From Luteococcus sp038433135 (GTDB taxonomy: Bacteria; Actinomycetota; Actinomycetes; Propionibacteriales; Propionibacteriaceae): DNA of 64,000 nt. The position numbers were made by a program, and so were the translations under genes. The notes beneath the pieces were generated by a model that worked only from the letters and a program-made list of their open reading frames with translations, did not search any database and was not told where the DNA came from. This document shows positions 17,896-26,363 of this stretch, one piece after another (positions within the stretch are counted from its first letter, which is position 1; each line of letters opens with the position of its first letter). The DNA lies in the NCBI RefSeq assembly GCF_038433135.1, contig NZ_JBCDMV010000010.1, positions 5,909-69,908 of the forward strand, in the 5' to 3' direction.

Positions 17896-18681
17896 CTACT
17901 GGCCCGTCATGGTGGGGCGGCGCTTCTCGATGAAGGCCGTCACCGCTTCCTTGACGTCGGCGGATTCGGCGCAGACTCGAAGGGTCTCGGCCTCCATGGC
18001 CAGGGCCTCGGCATAGGCCATACCGGCGTAGTGGGAGAAGTTCTGCCGCATCCCGCGGTAGGCCAGGGTGGGGCCGTTGGCCAGCCGAGCGGTCAGGGCG
18101 AGCGCCTCGTCGGCCAGTTGCCCTTCGGGCAGGACGTAGTCCACCAGCCCGGCGGCCAATGCCTGTTGCGCGTCCATCGGCTCGTTCAGCATGCAGAAGC
18201 GCTTGGCCGCGGCCACCCCCATCCGCGCAGAGAAGGCCACCGTCGATCCAGCGGCATTGGAGATTCCCAGCCCGGGGAAGGAGGCGCGCAGCCGGGTGCT
18301 CTCACCGGCCACCACGGCATCCGCCAGCGCCACCATGCCCAGCGCACCGCCCACACACCAGCCCTGCACCTGCGCCACCACGGGCACCGGGAGCGCGGCC
18401 ACCCGCTCCAGCATCGGGTTGAAGCCCTCGAAGAGCGCCATGATCGCGGCGGGCAGGTCATCCAGCCGGGCGTGGAAGGCGCGCATGTTGCCGCCATAGG
18501 AGAAGTGCTCACCCTCGGCGCGCAGCAGCACCGCGCGCACCGAACCATCGGGTTCGATCACGTCCAGCGCCCGGTGCAGGGAATCCACGAAGTCGACGTC
18601 GATCTGGTTTCCGGTCTGCGGCGCGCACAGCACGATCTGCGCGATGCCGTCGGCAATCTCTGCCCTCACCTGTTCCGTCAT
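17896..18681 (-). CDS. Enoyl-CoA hydratase/isomerase (crotonase) family protein
   Basis: 261 residues with the crotonase fold: GEHFSYGGNMRAF (the CoA and oxyanion loop near residue 66) and GWCVGGALGMVALADAVVA near 112. The first hydratase Glu is absent in GGALGM, and the position of the second holds SFPGLGISNAAGS instead of the usual PEV-type sequence. It may therefore be an isomerase or another crotonase reaction rather than a true hydratase. No beta-oxidation partner genes are adjacent. Acyl-CoA substrate is unknown. Confidence 0.8.
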   Translation of the reverse strand: MTEQVRAEIADGIAQIVLCAPQTGNQIDVDFVDSLHRALDVIEPDGSVRAVLLRAEGEHFSYGGNMRAFHARLDDLPAAIMALFEGFNPMLERVAALPVPVVAQVQGWCVGGALGMVALADAVVAGESTRLRASFPGLGISNAAGSTVAFSARMGVAAAKRFCMLNEPMDAQQALAAGLVDYVLPEGQLADEALALTARLANGPTLAYRGMRQNFSHYAGMAYAEALAMEAETLRVCAESADVKEAVTAFIEKRRPTMTGQ

Positions 18682-18841
18682 GGCCCCATCCTGCCGACGA
18701 GCGGCTCACCGGCCGCAGCATCACTGAAGATTGACTGGCGACCGGCACGCGCTTTCCCTATCGGACAAGGCGAAGAACCCGTCGCGGCGAAAAATGTCGG
18801 AGGGCTGTGGCACCCTCATGGCAGGCCTTGAGGAGGAAGAC

Positions 18842-20101
18842 ATGGGCAAGTTCGCGAGTGTGTTCGCGGTGACCGCTGCGCTGCTGCTGGCCGGTTGTGG
18901 TGGCAAGACCGAGCCGGTGACGGTGGACAGCCCGGCCGCTCCCTCCGCCGCGGTGTCGACCCCGGCCGGGGCCGCATCGGCAACGCCCAGCACCGTGGTG
19001 AGCCCGTCGAGCACCCCGACGAAGAAGGGTCCCTTCGCCCTGACCGCCAATGTGAAGGATGGCGCGAGCCTGGTCCCGGTCGACACCCAGATCACCATCA
19101 CGCCCACCTCCGGGCGGGTGGACTCGGTGACCGTCGAATCCACCGCATCCGGCCGCAATGCCGTCGACCAGATCACCGGAAAGATCAATGACAAGGGGGC
19201 CTGGGTGGCCAGCACCCGGCTGGACCCCGATGCCCGCTACACCGTGACCGCCACCGGCACCAGCGACCAGGGAAAGACCGCCACCAAGACACTGAGCTTC
19301 CGCACCGTCTCACTCAGCCGCTCGCAGGAGGTCTTCCCCACCCTGACGCCCGTGGTCAATGGCCCCTACGGGGTCGCGCAACCGGTGGTGGTGCACTTTG
19401 ACCAGCCGGTGAAGAACAAGGCCGAGTTCGAGCGCAACATGCACGTCACCTCAACCCCGGCGCAGGAGGGTTCCTGGGGTTGGTACGACGACAAGACCGT
19501 GCACTGGCGGCCCAAGAACTTCTGGAATCCGGGTACCAAGGTGAAGCTCGACGCCAACCTGAACGGCGTGAATGCCGGCGACGGGCGCTACGGCCAGCTG
19601 AACCGAACGCTGGATCTGCAGATCGGCAAGAACCAGTCCGGGGCGGTGGACGTCGCCAAGCACACCATCACCTGGATGCGCGACGGCAAGAAGATCGGCA
19701 CGTGGCCGATGACCGCCGGCAAGCCCGGCTTCGTCACCCGCTCGGGCACCAAGGTGGTGATGGAGAAGGCCGAGAACATCAAGATGAACTCGGAAACCAC
19801 CGGCATCGCCCGGGATTCCGCCGAGGGCTACGACCTGAAGGTGGCCTTTGCGCTACGGGTGACCACCTCGGGCGAGTTCATCCACTCCGCGCCGTGGAAT
19901 GCGGGCAATTTCGGCGTGCGCAATGCCTCCCACGGGTGTGTCGGGATGGATGAGGGGCAGATGTACTCGCTCTACTCCGAGGCCCAGGTCGGGGATCCGG
20001 TGACCTTCACCGGATCGGATCGCAAGCTGGAGGTCGGCAACGGCTGGACCGAGTGGAACATGACCTGGGAGCAGTGGAAGGCCAGGTCAGCCCTCAGCTG
20101 A
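18842..20101 (+). CDS. L,D-transpeptidase lipoprotein (YkuD domain with Ig-like domains)
   Basis: 419 residues starting MGKFASVFAV behind GAGGAGG. The lipobox LLAGC ends the signal near residue 19. A short Ala/Ser/Pro linker is followed by two Ig-like domains, as in mycobacterial LdtMt2. The YkuD catalytic domain covers about 265-400, with HSAPWNAGNFGVRNASHGC (catalytic His and Cys). It would make 3-3 cross-links in peptidoglycan outside the membrane. The 3' end overlaps the convergent hydrolase gene by 15 bases. Upstream in-frame starts from 18731 lack a signal sequence. Confidence 0.9.
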   Translation: MGKFASVFAVTAALLLAGCGGKTEPVTVDSPAAPSAAVSTPAGAASATPSTVVSPSSTPTKKGPFALTANVKDGASLVPVDTQITITPTSGRVDSVTVESTASGRNAVDQITGKINDKGAWVASTRLDPDARYTVTATGTSDQGKTATKTLSFRTVSLSRSQEVFPTLTPVVNGPYGVAQPVVVHFDQPVKNKAEFERNMHVTSTPAQEGSWGWYDDKTVHWRPKNFWNPGTKVKLDANLNGVNAGDGRYGQLNRTLDLQIGKNQSGAVDVAKHTITWMRDGKKIGTWPMTAGKPGFVTRSGTKVVMEKAENIKMNSETTGIARDSAEGYDLKVAFALRVTTSGEFIHSAPWNAGNFGVRNASHGCVGMDEGQMYSLYSEAQVGDPVTFTGSDRKLEVGNGWTEWNMTWEQWKARSALS

Positions 20102-20851
20102 GCGATGCTCGGCAAGGAAGGCATCCACCAGCCGGTGGTAGGCCTCGGGGTTGTCGCGCCGGACGCAGTGGCCCACCCCGTCGAGCAGTTCGATCCGCAC
20201 CAGCGGATTGGTGACCCGCTCGGGCGAGGGGATGAGCTGGCTGTCGGGCGGCGAGACCACCAGGGCTGGCACACTGAGCTGGTTGAGCACGCCGTCCTGG
20301 TCCATCGGGCCGAAATCCAGGTGCTCCATCATCGCCAGGTCCACCTGCTCCTTTGAATCCGCCCAGGCCTGGGTCTCCGCGGCCGACCAGCCATCGCCCA
20401 GTTGTCGGGCGATCTCCTGCTCGCGTCGATCCGGGAAGCCCCGCACCCCGTCGGCCCACAGCCTGGTCTCCCGGCGTCGCTCGTCGGTGGTGTGCATCAG
20501 CGCCGGATCCTCCAGCACCAGGGCGCGCACCAGCTCGGGGCGGTGCAGCGCGGCCAGCACCGCAGTCCGGCCACCCAGCGAATGCCCGACCACGATGGGC
20601 GGGTTCGGCTGGTCTTCCAGCACGGCCACCAGGTCATCCACCAGAGTCTGCATCATCCGGCCGTACTGCGCTGGCTCGAAGCGGGGCGACTCCCCGTGCC
20701 CGCGCAGGCTCACCGAGCGCAGGTGCCACTCGGGCTGCCAGTGCGCGACGGCATCGGGCCAGGTGCTTCCGGCGTCGGTGACCCCATGGACCAGCACCAG
20801 GGTGGGTTGTGCAGGGTCGCCGTACTCGTGCACGCGGATCGAATCACTCAT
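20087..20851 (-). CDS. Alpha/beta-hydrolase
   Basis: 254 residues with TLVLVHGVTDAGSTW near residue 17, nucleophile elbow GHSLGGRTA near 89 and a closing GVGHCVRRDNPEAYH that carries the catalytic His. The acid is probably in the VVSPPDSQLI region. It is a soluble esterase or epoxide-hydrolase-like enzyme of unknown substrate. It is encoded 17 bases after the SetA-like exporter on the same strand, so the two may be co-transcribed. The last 15 bases overlap the L,D-transpeptidase gene on the other strand. Confidence 0.85.
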   Translation of the reverse strand: MSDSIRVHEYGDPAQPTLVLVHGVTDAGSTWPDAVAHWQPEWHLRSVSLRGHGESPRFEPAQYGRMMQTLVDDLVAVLEDQPNPPIVVGHSLGGRTAVLAALHRPELVRALVLEDPALMHTTDERRRETRLWADGVRGFPDRREQEIARQLGDGWSAAETQAWADSKEQVDLAMMEHLDFGPMDQDGVLNQLSVPALVVSPPDSQLIPSPERVTNPLVRIELLDGVGHCVRRDNPEAYHRLVDAFLAEHRSAEG

Positions 20852-20868
20852 GTCTCGACCCTAACCAC

Positions 20869-22017
20869 TCATCGCGCAGCCGGGAGCAGGCGCCCGGCAG
20901 CCAGCAGCAGGGCCAGGGCGAAGGCGGCCAGCACCGCACAAATCGTGAAGACGCCCGCCACTCCCGCCGTCCCCGTGGCACCCAGTGAGATCACGACCCC
21001 GCTGAGCACGGAACCGATCCGTCGGGTGTTCATGAACATGCCCGACGCCATCCCGGGCGCCGCGATGATCTCCTGCACCCAGGCCAGACCGATCCCCTCG
21101 GTCAGGGCGATGAAGACCGCATTGGGGATCTGCAGGAGCAGCAGCACCATGGGCGAGCCGGTCAGGATCAGGCCCACGTAGTAGACCAGTGCCAACGCGC
21201 CGCCCAGCACCACCATCGAGAACTTGGAGTGCCGCAGCGCCAGCCGCCCGGAGTAGATCATCGCGGGGATCTCCAGCGTGGCGCACAGGCCCAGACTGAT
21301 CCCGGCCCAGATCGGGGCGGCCGCCAGATCCTGGGTGACATACAGCGTCAACACCGAGACCGCGACCGCATTGGTGGCGCCAGTCAGCACGAAGGCCCCC
21401 AGGGCTAGCCCCACCGGCAGCTTCGCCGGTGTGACGGCGTCGGGCTGCAGCACCCCCTCCCGCGCCGGATCACGGTGCTTGCGGGCTCGGATCAAGAAGC
21501 CGGTCATCCCCAGATTGACCAGCGCCACCAGGGCAATCGCCACCAGCAGGGCTCGGCTGCCGAAGGTCCCGATCACCAGGGTGGCGACCGGAGGGCCGAT
21601 CATCCAGGCGAAGGAGAAGACGGCGCGGATGCTGGTGACCTCATGCACCTGGGCACCGCAGTGCTTCAACTCGGCAAAGAGCATCGCGCCGCCGACGCCG
21701 GCCGGGGCACCCAGGATCAACAGCGCCACCAGCGCCAGCGGCAGTGAGGTGGCGAACCACAGCGCGATGGTCAGGGCAATGGTGCTGACGCCGGCGCCCA
21801 CCATGGGCAACAGATAGTCCCGACGCCGGTCTGCCCAGCCGGGCACCACCAGCTGGGCGATGAAGGCGGCGCCCTGGTAGGCGGAGATCACCCAGCCGAC
21901 GTCACGCATCGAGGCGCCGTACAGGTTCACCAGCAACAGCGCCAGGGCGGGAGCCAGGAAGGCGAACTGCAGCCCCCAGAGCATCGCCGAGCCGGCCAGC
22001 GCGGGATAGCGCCTCAT
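20869..22017 (-). CDS. Major facilitator exporter, SetA/SotB sugar-efflux-like
   Basis: 382 residues from MRRYPALAGSAMLW, 12 predicted membrane helices. Several stretches match SetA-type sugar efflux proteins: SIRAVFSFAWMIGPPVATL, CATLEIPAMIYSGRL and QIPNAVFIALTEGIGLAW. The frame stays open far upstream to 23037, but that part runs through repeat copy 2 and antisense to the PP2C-like gene, so the internal ATG is chosen. Export of sugars or sugar analogues is inferred from the family. Confidence 0.8.
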   Translation of the reverse strand: MRRYPALAGSAMLWGLQFAFLAPALALLLVNLYGASMRDVGWVISAYQGAAFIAQLVVPGWADRRRDYLLPMVGAGVSTIALTIALWFATSLPLALVALLILGAPAGVGGAMLFAELKHCGAQVHEVTSIRAVFSFAWMIGPPVATLVIGTFGSRALLVAIALVALVNLGMTGFLIRARKHRDPAREGVLQPDAVTPAKLPVGLALGAFVLTGATNAVAVSVLTLYVTQDLAAAPIWAGISLGLCATLEIPAMIYSGRLALRHSKFSMVVLGGALALVYYVGLILTGSPMVLLLLQIPNAVFIALTEGIGLAWVQEIIAAPGMASGMFMNTRRIGSVLSGVVISLGATGTAGVAGVFTICAVLAAFALALLLAAGRLLPAAR

Positions 22018-22074
22018 CGGGAGCGCCCGGGGAGGTGGTGAGCGAGCATGTAATCCAGCTTGCCATATGGTCAG

Positions 22075-22165
22075 TTCCGAGAAGTGACCTCCAAATTTCG
22101 CCCCTTGCGGCGGCCTGAGCGTACCGAGCTCGAGCAGGGACGAATCTGGCGGTCGATTCTCGGAA
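22075..22165. repeat. 91-bp family intergenic inverted repeat, copy 2
   Basis: Arms TTCCGAGAAGTGACCTCCA and GGCGGTCGATTCTCGGAA; central motif CTGAGCGT at element position 41. It fills most of the gap between the divergent SetA-like and PP2C-like genes and ends 26 bases before the GTG start of the latter. Confidence 0.9.
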
Positions 22166-22191
22166 AACCAGTGGAGTGCAAGACTGGCACC

Positions 22192-22992
22192 GTGTCCGAG
22201 ATCCACACCTTCAGTCGGCCCGCTGGGGCCGATCGCGACAACGAGGACGCCCTTGCCGTGGAATCCGGCATCGGCGTGGTGGTGGACGGCGCCGGACTGC
22301 CCAAACAGTTGCGCGGCGGCTGTCGGCACAGCGTGCGGTGGTACGCCCAGGCCCTGGCCGCGGAGTACGGTCGCCTGTTGGTGGACCGTCAGGTGCAGAT
22401 GGCCAGCGCCCTCGCCTCGGCGATCGGCCGGGTGGCGGCCCGGCATCCGGAATGCGACCTGGCCGCCGGCTCCCCCAGCGCCACCGCGGCCGCCTTCCGA
22501 GTCAACGGCGACCAGCTGGAGTACCTGGTGCTGTGTGATGCCTCGATCATCCTGCGCACCCGAGAAGGCGCCGTCACCGAGATCACCGATGACCGGCTCG
22601 GCGATCTGGTGGGACCGGTGGAAGCCCCGCTCACCAGCCCCGATGAGATCTGGGCGGCCCGGACGGCAGTGATGGCCCGCACCCGCAACCGGCCGGGTGG
22701 TTTCTGGTGCTGTCACCACGATCCGGGTGCTGCCGCTCACGCCCTGGTCGGCTCCTACCCGATGGCCGAGCTGGACGGGGTGATCGCCGCGAGCGATGGT
22801 GCCACCCGTGGCCACCAGTCGCTGGGAGTCCTCCCCCTGGAGGAATTTGCCGACGAAGTGTTTGCCGGCCGGGCGGCCCCGGTGGCCGATCGAATCCGGG
22901 CCACCGAGCGGGATCGAGCCGAGCAGCTGCGCAGCAGGGCCACCAAGGTGCATGACGACCTGACCGCGGTCTGGCTGGCTAACCGAGCCTGA
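22192..22992 (+). CDS. PP2C-like protein phosphatase family protein
   Basis: 266 residues from a GTG (VSEIHTFSRP). Metal-binding motifs of the PP2C fold are recognisable: ADRDNEDALAVES near residue 14, VVVDGAGLPKQ near 28 and GVIAASDGATRG near 197. Residues between are less typical of serine/threonine phosphatases, so activity on another phosphoester is possible. No kinase or anti-sigma gene is adjacent. The frame is open back to 22060 through repeat copy 2; GTG 22192 is chosen because similarity starts there, though the ribosome site is weak. Confidence 0.65.
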   Translation: MSEIHTFSRPAGADRDNEDALAVESGIGVVVDGAGLPKQLRGGCRHSVRWYAQALAAEYGRLLVDRQVQMASALASAIGRVAARHPECDLAAGSPSATAAAFRVNGDQLEYLVLCDASIILRTREGAVTEITDDRLGDLVGPVEAPLTSPDEIWAARTAVMARTRNRPGGFWCCHHDPGAAAHALVGSYPMAELDGVIAASDGATRGHQSLGVLPLEEFADEVFAGRAAPVADRIRATERDRAEQLRSRATKVHDDLTAVWLANRA

Positions 22993-23045
22993 CCCGAGCA
23001 GCCAACCAGGGCAGGAAGCCCCAAATAACTGGCTCATTTGTCCAC

Positions 23046-23136
23046 TTCCGAGAACCGACCTCCAGAATCACACCGCTGAAGCGCGCGGAGCCGTAGCCGG
23101 GCCGTTCCGGTGGAATCTGGAGGTCGATTCTCGGAA
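23046..23136. repeat. 91-bp family intergenic inverted repeat, copy 3
   Basis: Arms TTCCGAGAACCGACCTCCAG and CTGGAGGTCGATTCTCGGAA; central CGGAGCCG at position 41. It sits between the convergent PP2C-like and TauE genes, where it could act as a two-way terminator. Confidence 0.9.
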
Positions 23137-23176
23137 AGGCCTTCCCTAGCTGGCGGGTGGGCACCCCGCAGCGCGC

Positions 23177-23938
23177 TCAGACCAGCCCCATCACCCCGCG
23201 CACCAGGGCGCTGAAACCGCCGAGGCCGGCCAGCGTGATCGCAATCGTCCTGGCCTGCGCTGAGCTGACCCGTCTGGCCGCCCAGGTGCCGGCCAGGATC
23301 CCAACCACCACGGTGACCACCACCAGCGGCATCAGCCACCACGGAGGCAGTGCGGTGTCGGCGGCCGCCAGAAGGGGCTTCACGAGCACCGAGAAGAAGC
23401 CCATGGTGGCGAAGACCGGCTGCATCGAGGCGGCAAAGGCCTTCTGCTCCCAAGCCACCAGCCGGGAGTGCACCACCATCACCGGCGCCGAGACCCCGGC
23501 AGTGGTGTTGAAGATGCCGCCCAGGAAGCCCGCCAGCGGGGTGATCCACGGGGCGTGCACCCGCGGCATTCGGCCAAGGGCGCTGGCCAGCACGGTCACC
23601 AGGATGGCCAGCATCACCACCCCGCCGACGATCACCTGCAGCCAGGCCGCCGGGGTGGCTCGCACCACGAAGCCGCCCACCACCGCGCCGGGGATGGCAA
23701 AGGCGCAGATCAGCAGGGCGCGGGGCCATTCCACGTCGCGGCGCAACGCCAACAGCATCATCAGGGCGGAGACGGTGGTGGTGGCATTGGCCACCAGGAC
23801 GCCGGTGGCCGCGCCCAGCACCAAGGTGAGGATCGGGGCGAGCACCAGGCCCATCCCCGTGCCGGAGAGGCGTTGCAGGACGGCGCCGACGAAGACCGCC
23901 ACCAGCACCATCAGCAGGATCGGGGTGGAGAAGACCAT
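23177..23938 (-). CDS. TauE/SafE-family membrane exporter
   Basis: 253 residues with about eight hydrophobic helices and the family's repeated halves: LVLAPILTLVLGAATGVLVA near residue 33 and APWITPLAGFLGGIFNTTAG near 135. Members export sulfite, sulfoacetate or related organic anions. No sulfur-metabolism gene is near, so the cargo is unknown. It is divergent from the DUF2461 gene with 38 bases between. Confidence 0.8.
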   Translation of the reverse strand: MVFSTPILLMVLVAVFVGAVLQRLSGTGMGLVLAPILTLVLGAATGVLVANATTTVSALMMLLALRRDVEWPRALLICAFAIPGAVVGGFVVRATPAAWLQVIVGGVVMLAILVTVLASALGRMPRVHAPWITPLAGFLGGIFNTTAGVSAPVMVVHSRLVAWEQKAFAASMQPVFATMGFFSVLVKPLLAAADTALPPWWLMPLVVVTVVVGILAGTWAARRVSSAQARTIAITLAGLGGFSALVRGVMGLV

Positions 23939-23976
23939 GCGTCGATCCTCGCATCCCGCATGCCTAGGCTGGCGTC

Positions 23977-24630
23977 ATGGCCAGCTTCCAGGGAATCCCG
24001 CACGGCGCCGTCGACTTCTACCGCGAGCTCGAGGTGCACAACACCCGGGAGTGGTGGCTGGCCAACAAGGCTCGCTACGACGAGCTGGTCAAGGGCCCCA
24101 TGGTCGCGCTCGGCGAGGCGGTGGCGCCGACCTTCGGGGAGCCCAAGGTCTACCGCCCCAATCGGGATGTGCGTTTCAGCCACGACAAGTCACCGTACAA
24201 GCGCCACCAGGGGCTCTACGTGCGCAGCATGACGCACGCCGGCTGGTACCTGCAGTGCGATGCAACGGGATACTTCATCGCCGGCGGCAGCTACTTCATG
24301 GCCGGCGACCAGCTGGCGCGCTACCGGGCCGCCGTCGCCAATGACGCCACCGGGGTGCAGCTGGAGGAGATCCTGCGGGAGCTGACCGAGGCCGGTTATG
24401 TGGTCACCGGGGAGAAGCTCGCCACCCGGCCGCGCGGGGTGACCGCGGATGCACCCCGGCTGGAATTGTTGCGCCACAAGACGATCGCGGCGCAGCTGAA
24501 CCTGGGCGAGCCGGACTGGATGGAAACGCCGGAGGCCGCGGAGTACGTGAACGACGGCTGGGATGAGCTGCGGCCACTGGTGGGTTGGCTGGCGGAGTTC
24601 GTCGGGGACTCCGAGGCTTCCCGAGGGTGA
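23977..24630 (+). CDS. DUF2461 (TIGR02453) family protein
   Basis: 217 residues; the family signature is clear in NTREWWLANKARYDEL near residue 22, KVYRPNRDVRFSHDKSPYK near 56 and GSYFMAGDQLARYRAAV near 105. The family is widespread in bacteria and some fungi and has no proven role. No signal or membrane segment is present. It converges with the next MFS gene with only three bases between stops. Confidence 0.85.
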   Translation: MASFQGIPHGAVDFYRELEVHNTREWWLANKARYDELVKGPMVALGEAVAPTFGEPKVYRPNRDVRFSHDKSPYKRHQGLYVRSMTHAGWYLQCDATGYFIAGGSYFMAGDQLARYRAAVANDATGVQLEEILRELTEAGYVVTGEKLATRPRGVTADAPRLELLRHKTIAAQLNLGEPDWMETPEAAEYVNDGWDELRPLVGWLAEFVGDSEASRG

Positions 24631-24633
24631 GGT

Positions 24634-25854
24634 TCAGGCAGCTCGGCGCAGGCCAGCCCACATCCCCGTCGCGGCCAGCGCGGCCAGCACGCCGGATCCC
24701 AGGACCGGCCACAGGCCGTCGGCCGGATTGCTGACCAGCTGCCCGGCGACGGCCGCTCCGGCGCTGACCCCCAGGGTCAGGCAGGTGGCCAGCACGGTCA
24801 TCATGGTGGCCACCCGATCGCGCGGGGCGATCCGCTCCATCCAGCCGAAGGAGCTGACCAGGGTCACGCCGGCGCCCACGCCCAACAGCACCGCGACGAC
24901 GGCGGCCAGCCCGGCGCCGGGCAGCAACATCATCAGTGCGGCACCGGAGGCCATCGCCACGGCGCCGAAAAGAACCCGTAGCCAGACCGCGATCCGCGGC
25001 GAGAGTCGGCCCACCAGCAGGCTCGCCACCCCGCTGCCGATCCCGACGCAGCCATAGACCAGGCCGGTGATGCCGGGCGTGCCACGCTGCGCGAACAGGG
25101 CGGTCAGGGCGGTCTGGGTGGCGCCGAAGAGCACACCGACGCCGAGGCAGGCGAGCATCGGCCAGAGCACGGCCAGCCCGGTGCGAGTGTGGCTGGCGGC
25201 GGCGCGTTGCGCGGCGGTGGAGACCGTCCAGTGCGCCCGGGTGGTGAGCAGGTGAGCGACGAAGATGCCCTGCAGCACCAGCGTCAGCGCCATCATCGCG
25301 AGCGCCGCGGAGGAGGCGCCGAGCCAGCTGACCAGCACACTGGCCAGCACCGGGCCGATCACAAAGCCGATCTCATCCACCGCACCCTCATAACCCAGCG
25401 CCCTGGAGACCAGCTGGGGCGCACGCAACCGGGCCGCGAGGTGCGACCAGTGACTGCGCGCCACCGGCCCGATCTGTGGATTGGCGGCGCCGACCACGGC
25501 CGCGGCCACGAGCAACTGCCAGGACGGCGCCTGGTGGGTCAGTCCGATCAGGAAGACTGCCTGCCCCAGCAGGGAAACCAGCGTGGCACCGGTCACCACC
25601 CGCAGCGGGCCGAGGCTGTCCACCAACCGTCCGACGACGGGGGCTCCGACGGCGCTGCCCAACCCGACCGCCCCCACCGCCAGGCCGCCGACACCCATCC
25701 CACGACCGTCCTGGTTGAGCACCATCAGGTAGCCCAACTGGATCATCGACGAGGGCAGTCGCGCGGCGAAGGCGGTGACCAGGAAGGCCCAGCCACCGGC
25801 GCTGACCAGGGTTGCTGAGGACGATGCCTCGCGCGGCGGTGTGGTGTGGGCCAT
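24634..25854 (-). CDS. Major facilitator superfamily transporter
   Basis: 406 residues from MAHTTPPREASSS, 12 helices. The loop motif GAPVVGRLVDSLGPLRV near residue 54 is the MFS motif A. The C-terminal half has LSPRIAVWLRVLFGAVAM and GWMERIAPRDRVATMM. It resembles drug or metabolite exporters without clear specificity. The frame is open upstream to 26769, but that region is antisense to the SMR and LssY genes and is rejected. The upstream SMR gene on the same strand is 104 bases away. Confidence 0.8.
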   Translation of the reverse strand: MAHTTPPREASSSATLVSAGGWAFLVTAFAARLPSSMIQLGYLMVLNQDGRGMGVGGLAVGAVGLGSAVGAPVVGRLVDSLGPLRVVTGATLVSLLGQAVFLIGLTHQAPSWQLLVAAAVVGAANPQIGPVARSHWSHLAARLRAPQLVSRALGYEGAVDEIGFVIGPVLASVLVSWLGASSAALAMMALTLVLQGIFVAHLLTTRAHWTVSTAAQRAAASHTRTGLAVLWPMLACLGVGVLFGATQTALTALFAQRGTPGITGLVYGCVGIGSGVASLLVGRLSPRIAVWLRVLFGAVAMASGAALMMLLPGAGLAAVVAVLLGVGAGVTLVSSFGWMERIAPRDRVATMMTVLATCLTLGVSAGAAVAGQLVSNPADGLWPVLGSGVLAALAATGMWAGLRRAA

Positions 25855-25958
25855 GAAGTCTCCAGGGTTGCGTCGACTGGACGCGTCCCCGGCCTCACAC
25901 GCGTCTGGAATCCCCTGTGGGTCCACGATACGACGCGCGGGGCTGGAAGCCACAATCG

Positions 25959-26288
25959 TCAGTGGCCCTCGCCCCCGCTGACCAGCTTGAGCCCGATCAC
26001 GCACACGATGATCCCGGCCACCAGCAGGATCTTCGTCAGGCTGGCGCTCTCGGTGCCGCTGAGCATCGCCCAGGCCACCGTCGCCGACGCCCCGATCCCC
26101 ACCCAGACGGCATAGGCGGTGCCCACCGGGATCTCCCGCATGCCGTAGGCCAGCCCAGCCATCGACAGGCACATCGCCACGACGAAGACCACGATCGGCA
26201 TCGGTCGGCTGAGGCCGCTGATTCGATCGAGGGCGGTGGCCCAGACCGCTTCCATCAGGCCGGAGAGCACCAGGACGATCCAAGACAT
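25959..26288 (-). CDS. Small multidrug resistance family exporter, Gdx/SugE-like
   Basis: 109 residues, four helices. MSWIVLVLSGLMEAVWATAL carries the essential membrane Glu at residue 13, and REIPVGTAYAVWVGIGA matches the guanidinium-exporter (Gdx, SugE) branch better than EmrE. It would exchange guanidinium for protons as an antiparallel dimer. I see no guanidine riboswitch in the 75 bases upstream. The start is the ATG that places the first helix at the N-terminus; 24 upstream in-frame codons are Cys- and Pro-rich and rejected. Confidence 0.8.
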   Translation of the reverse strand: MSWIVLVLSGLMEAVWATALDRISGLSRPMPIVVFVVAMCLSMAGLAYGMREIPVGTAYAVWVGIGASATVAWAMLSGTESASLTKILLVAGIIVCVIGLKLVSGGEGH

Positions 26289-26363
26289 GGGGCCATCGTC
26301 GCACCCGGGCTTCCCGGGGCGGCAATTCCGGTGGCCGCTCCCCGCGCAAGTGGTGGGCACTGG

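Noticed and set aside
26289..26363. A guanidine riboswitch before the Gdx-like gene
   Set aside because: The short gap shows none of the conserved guanidine-aptamer sequences.
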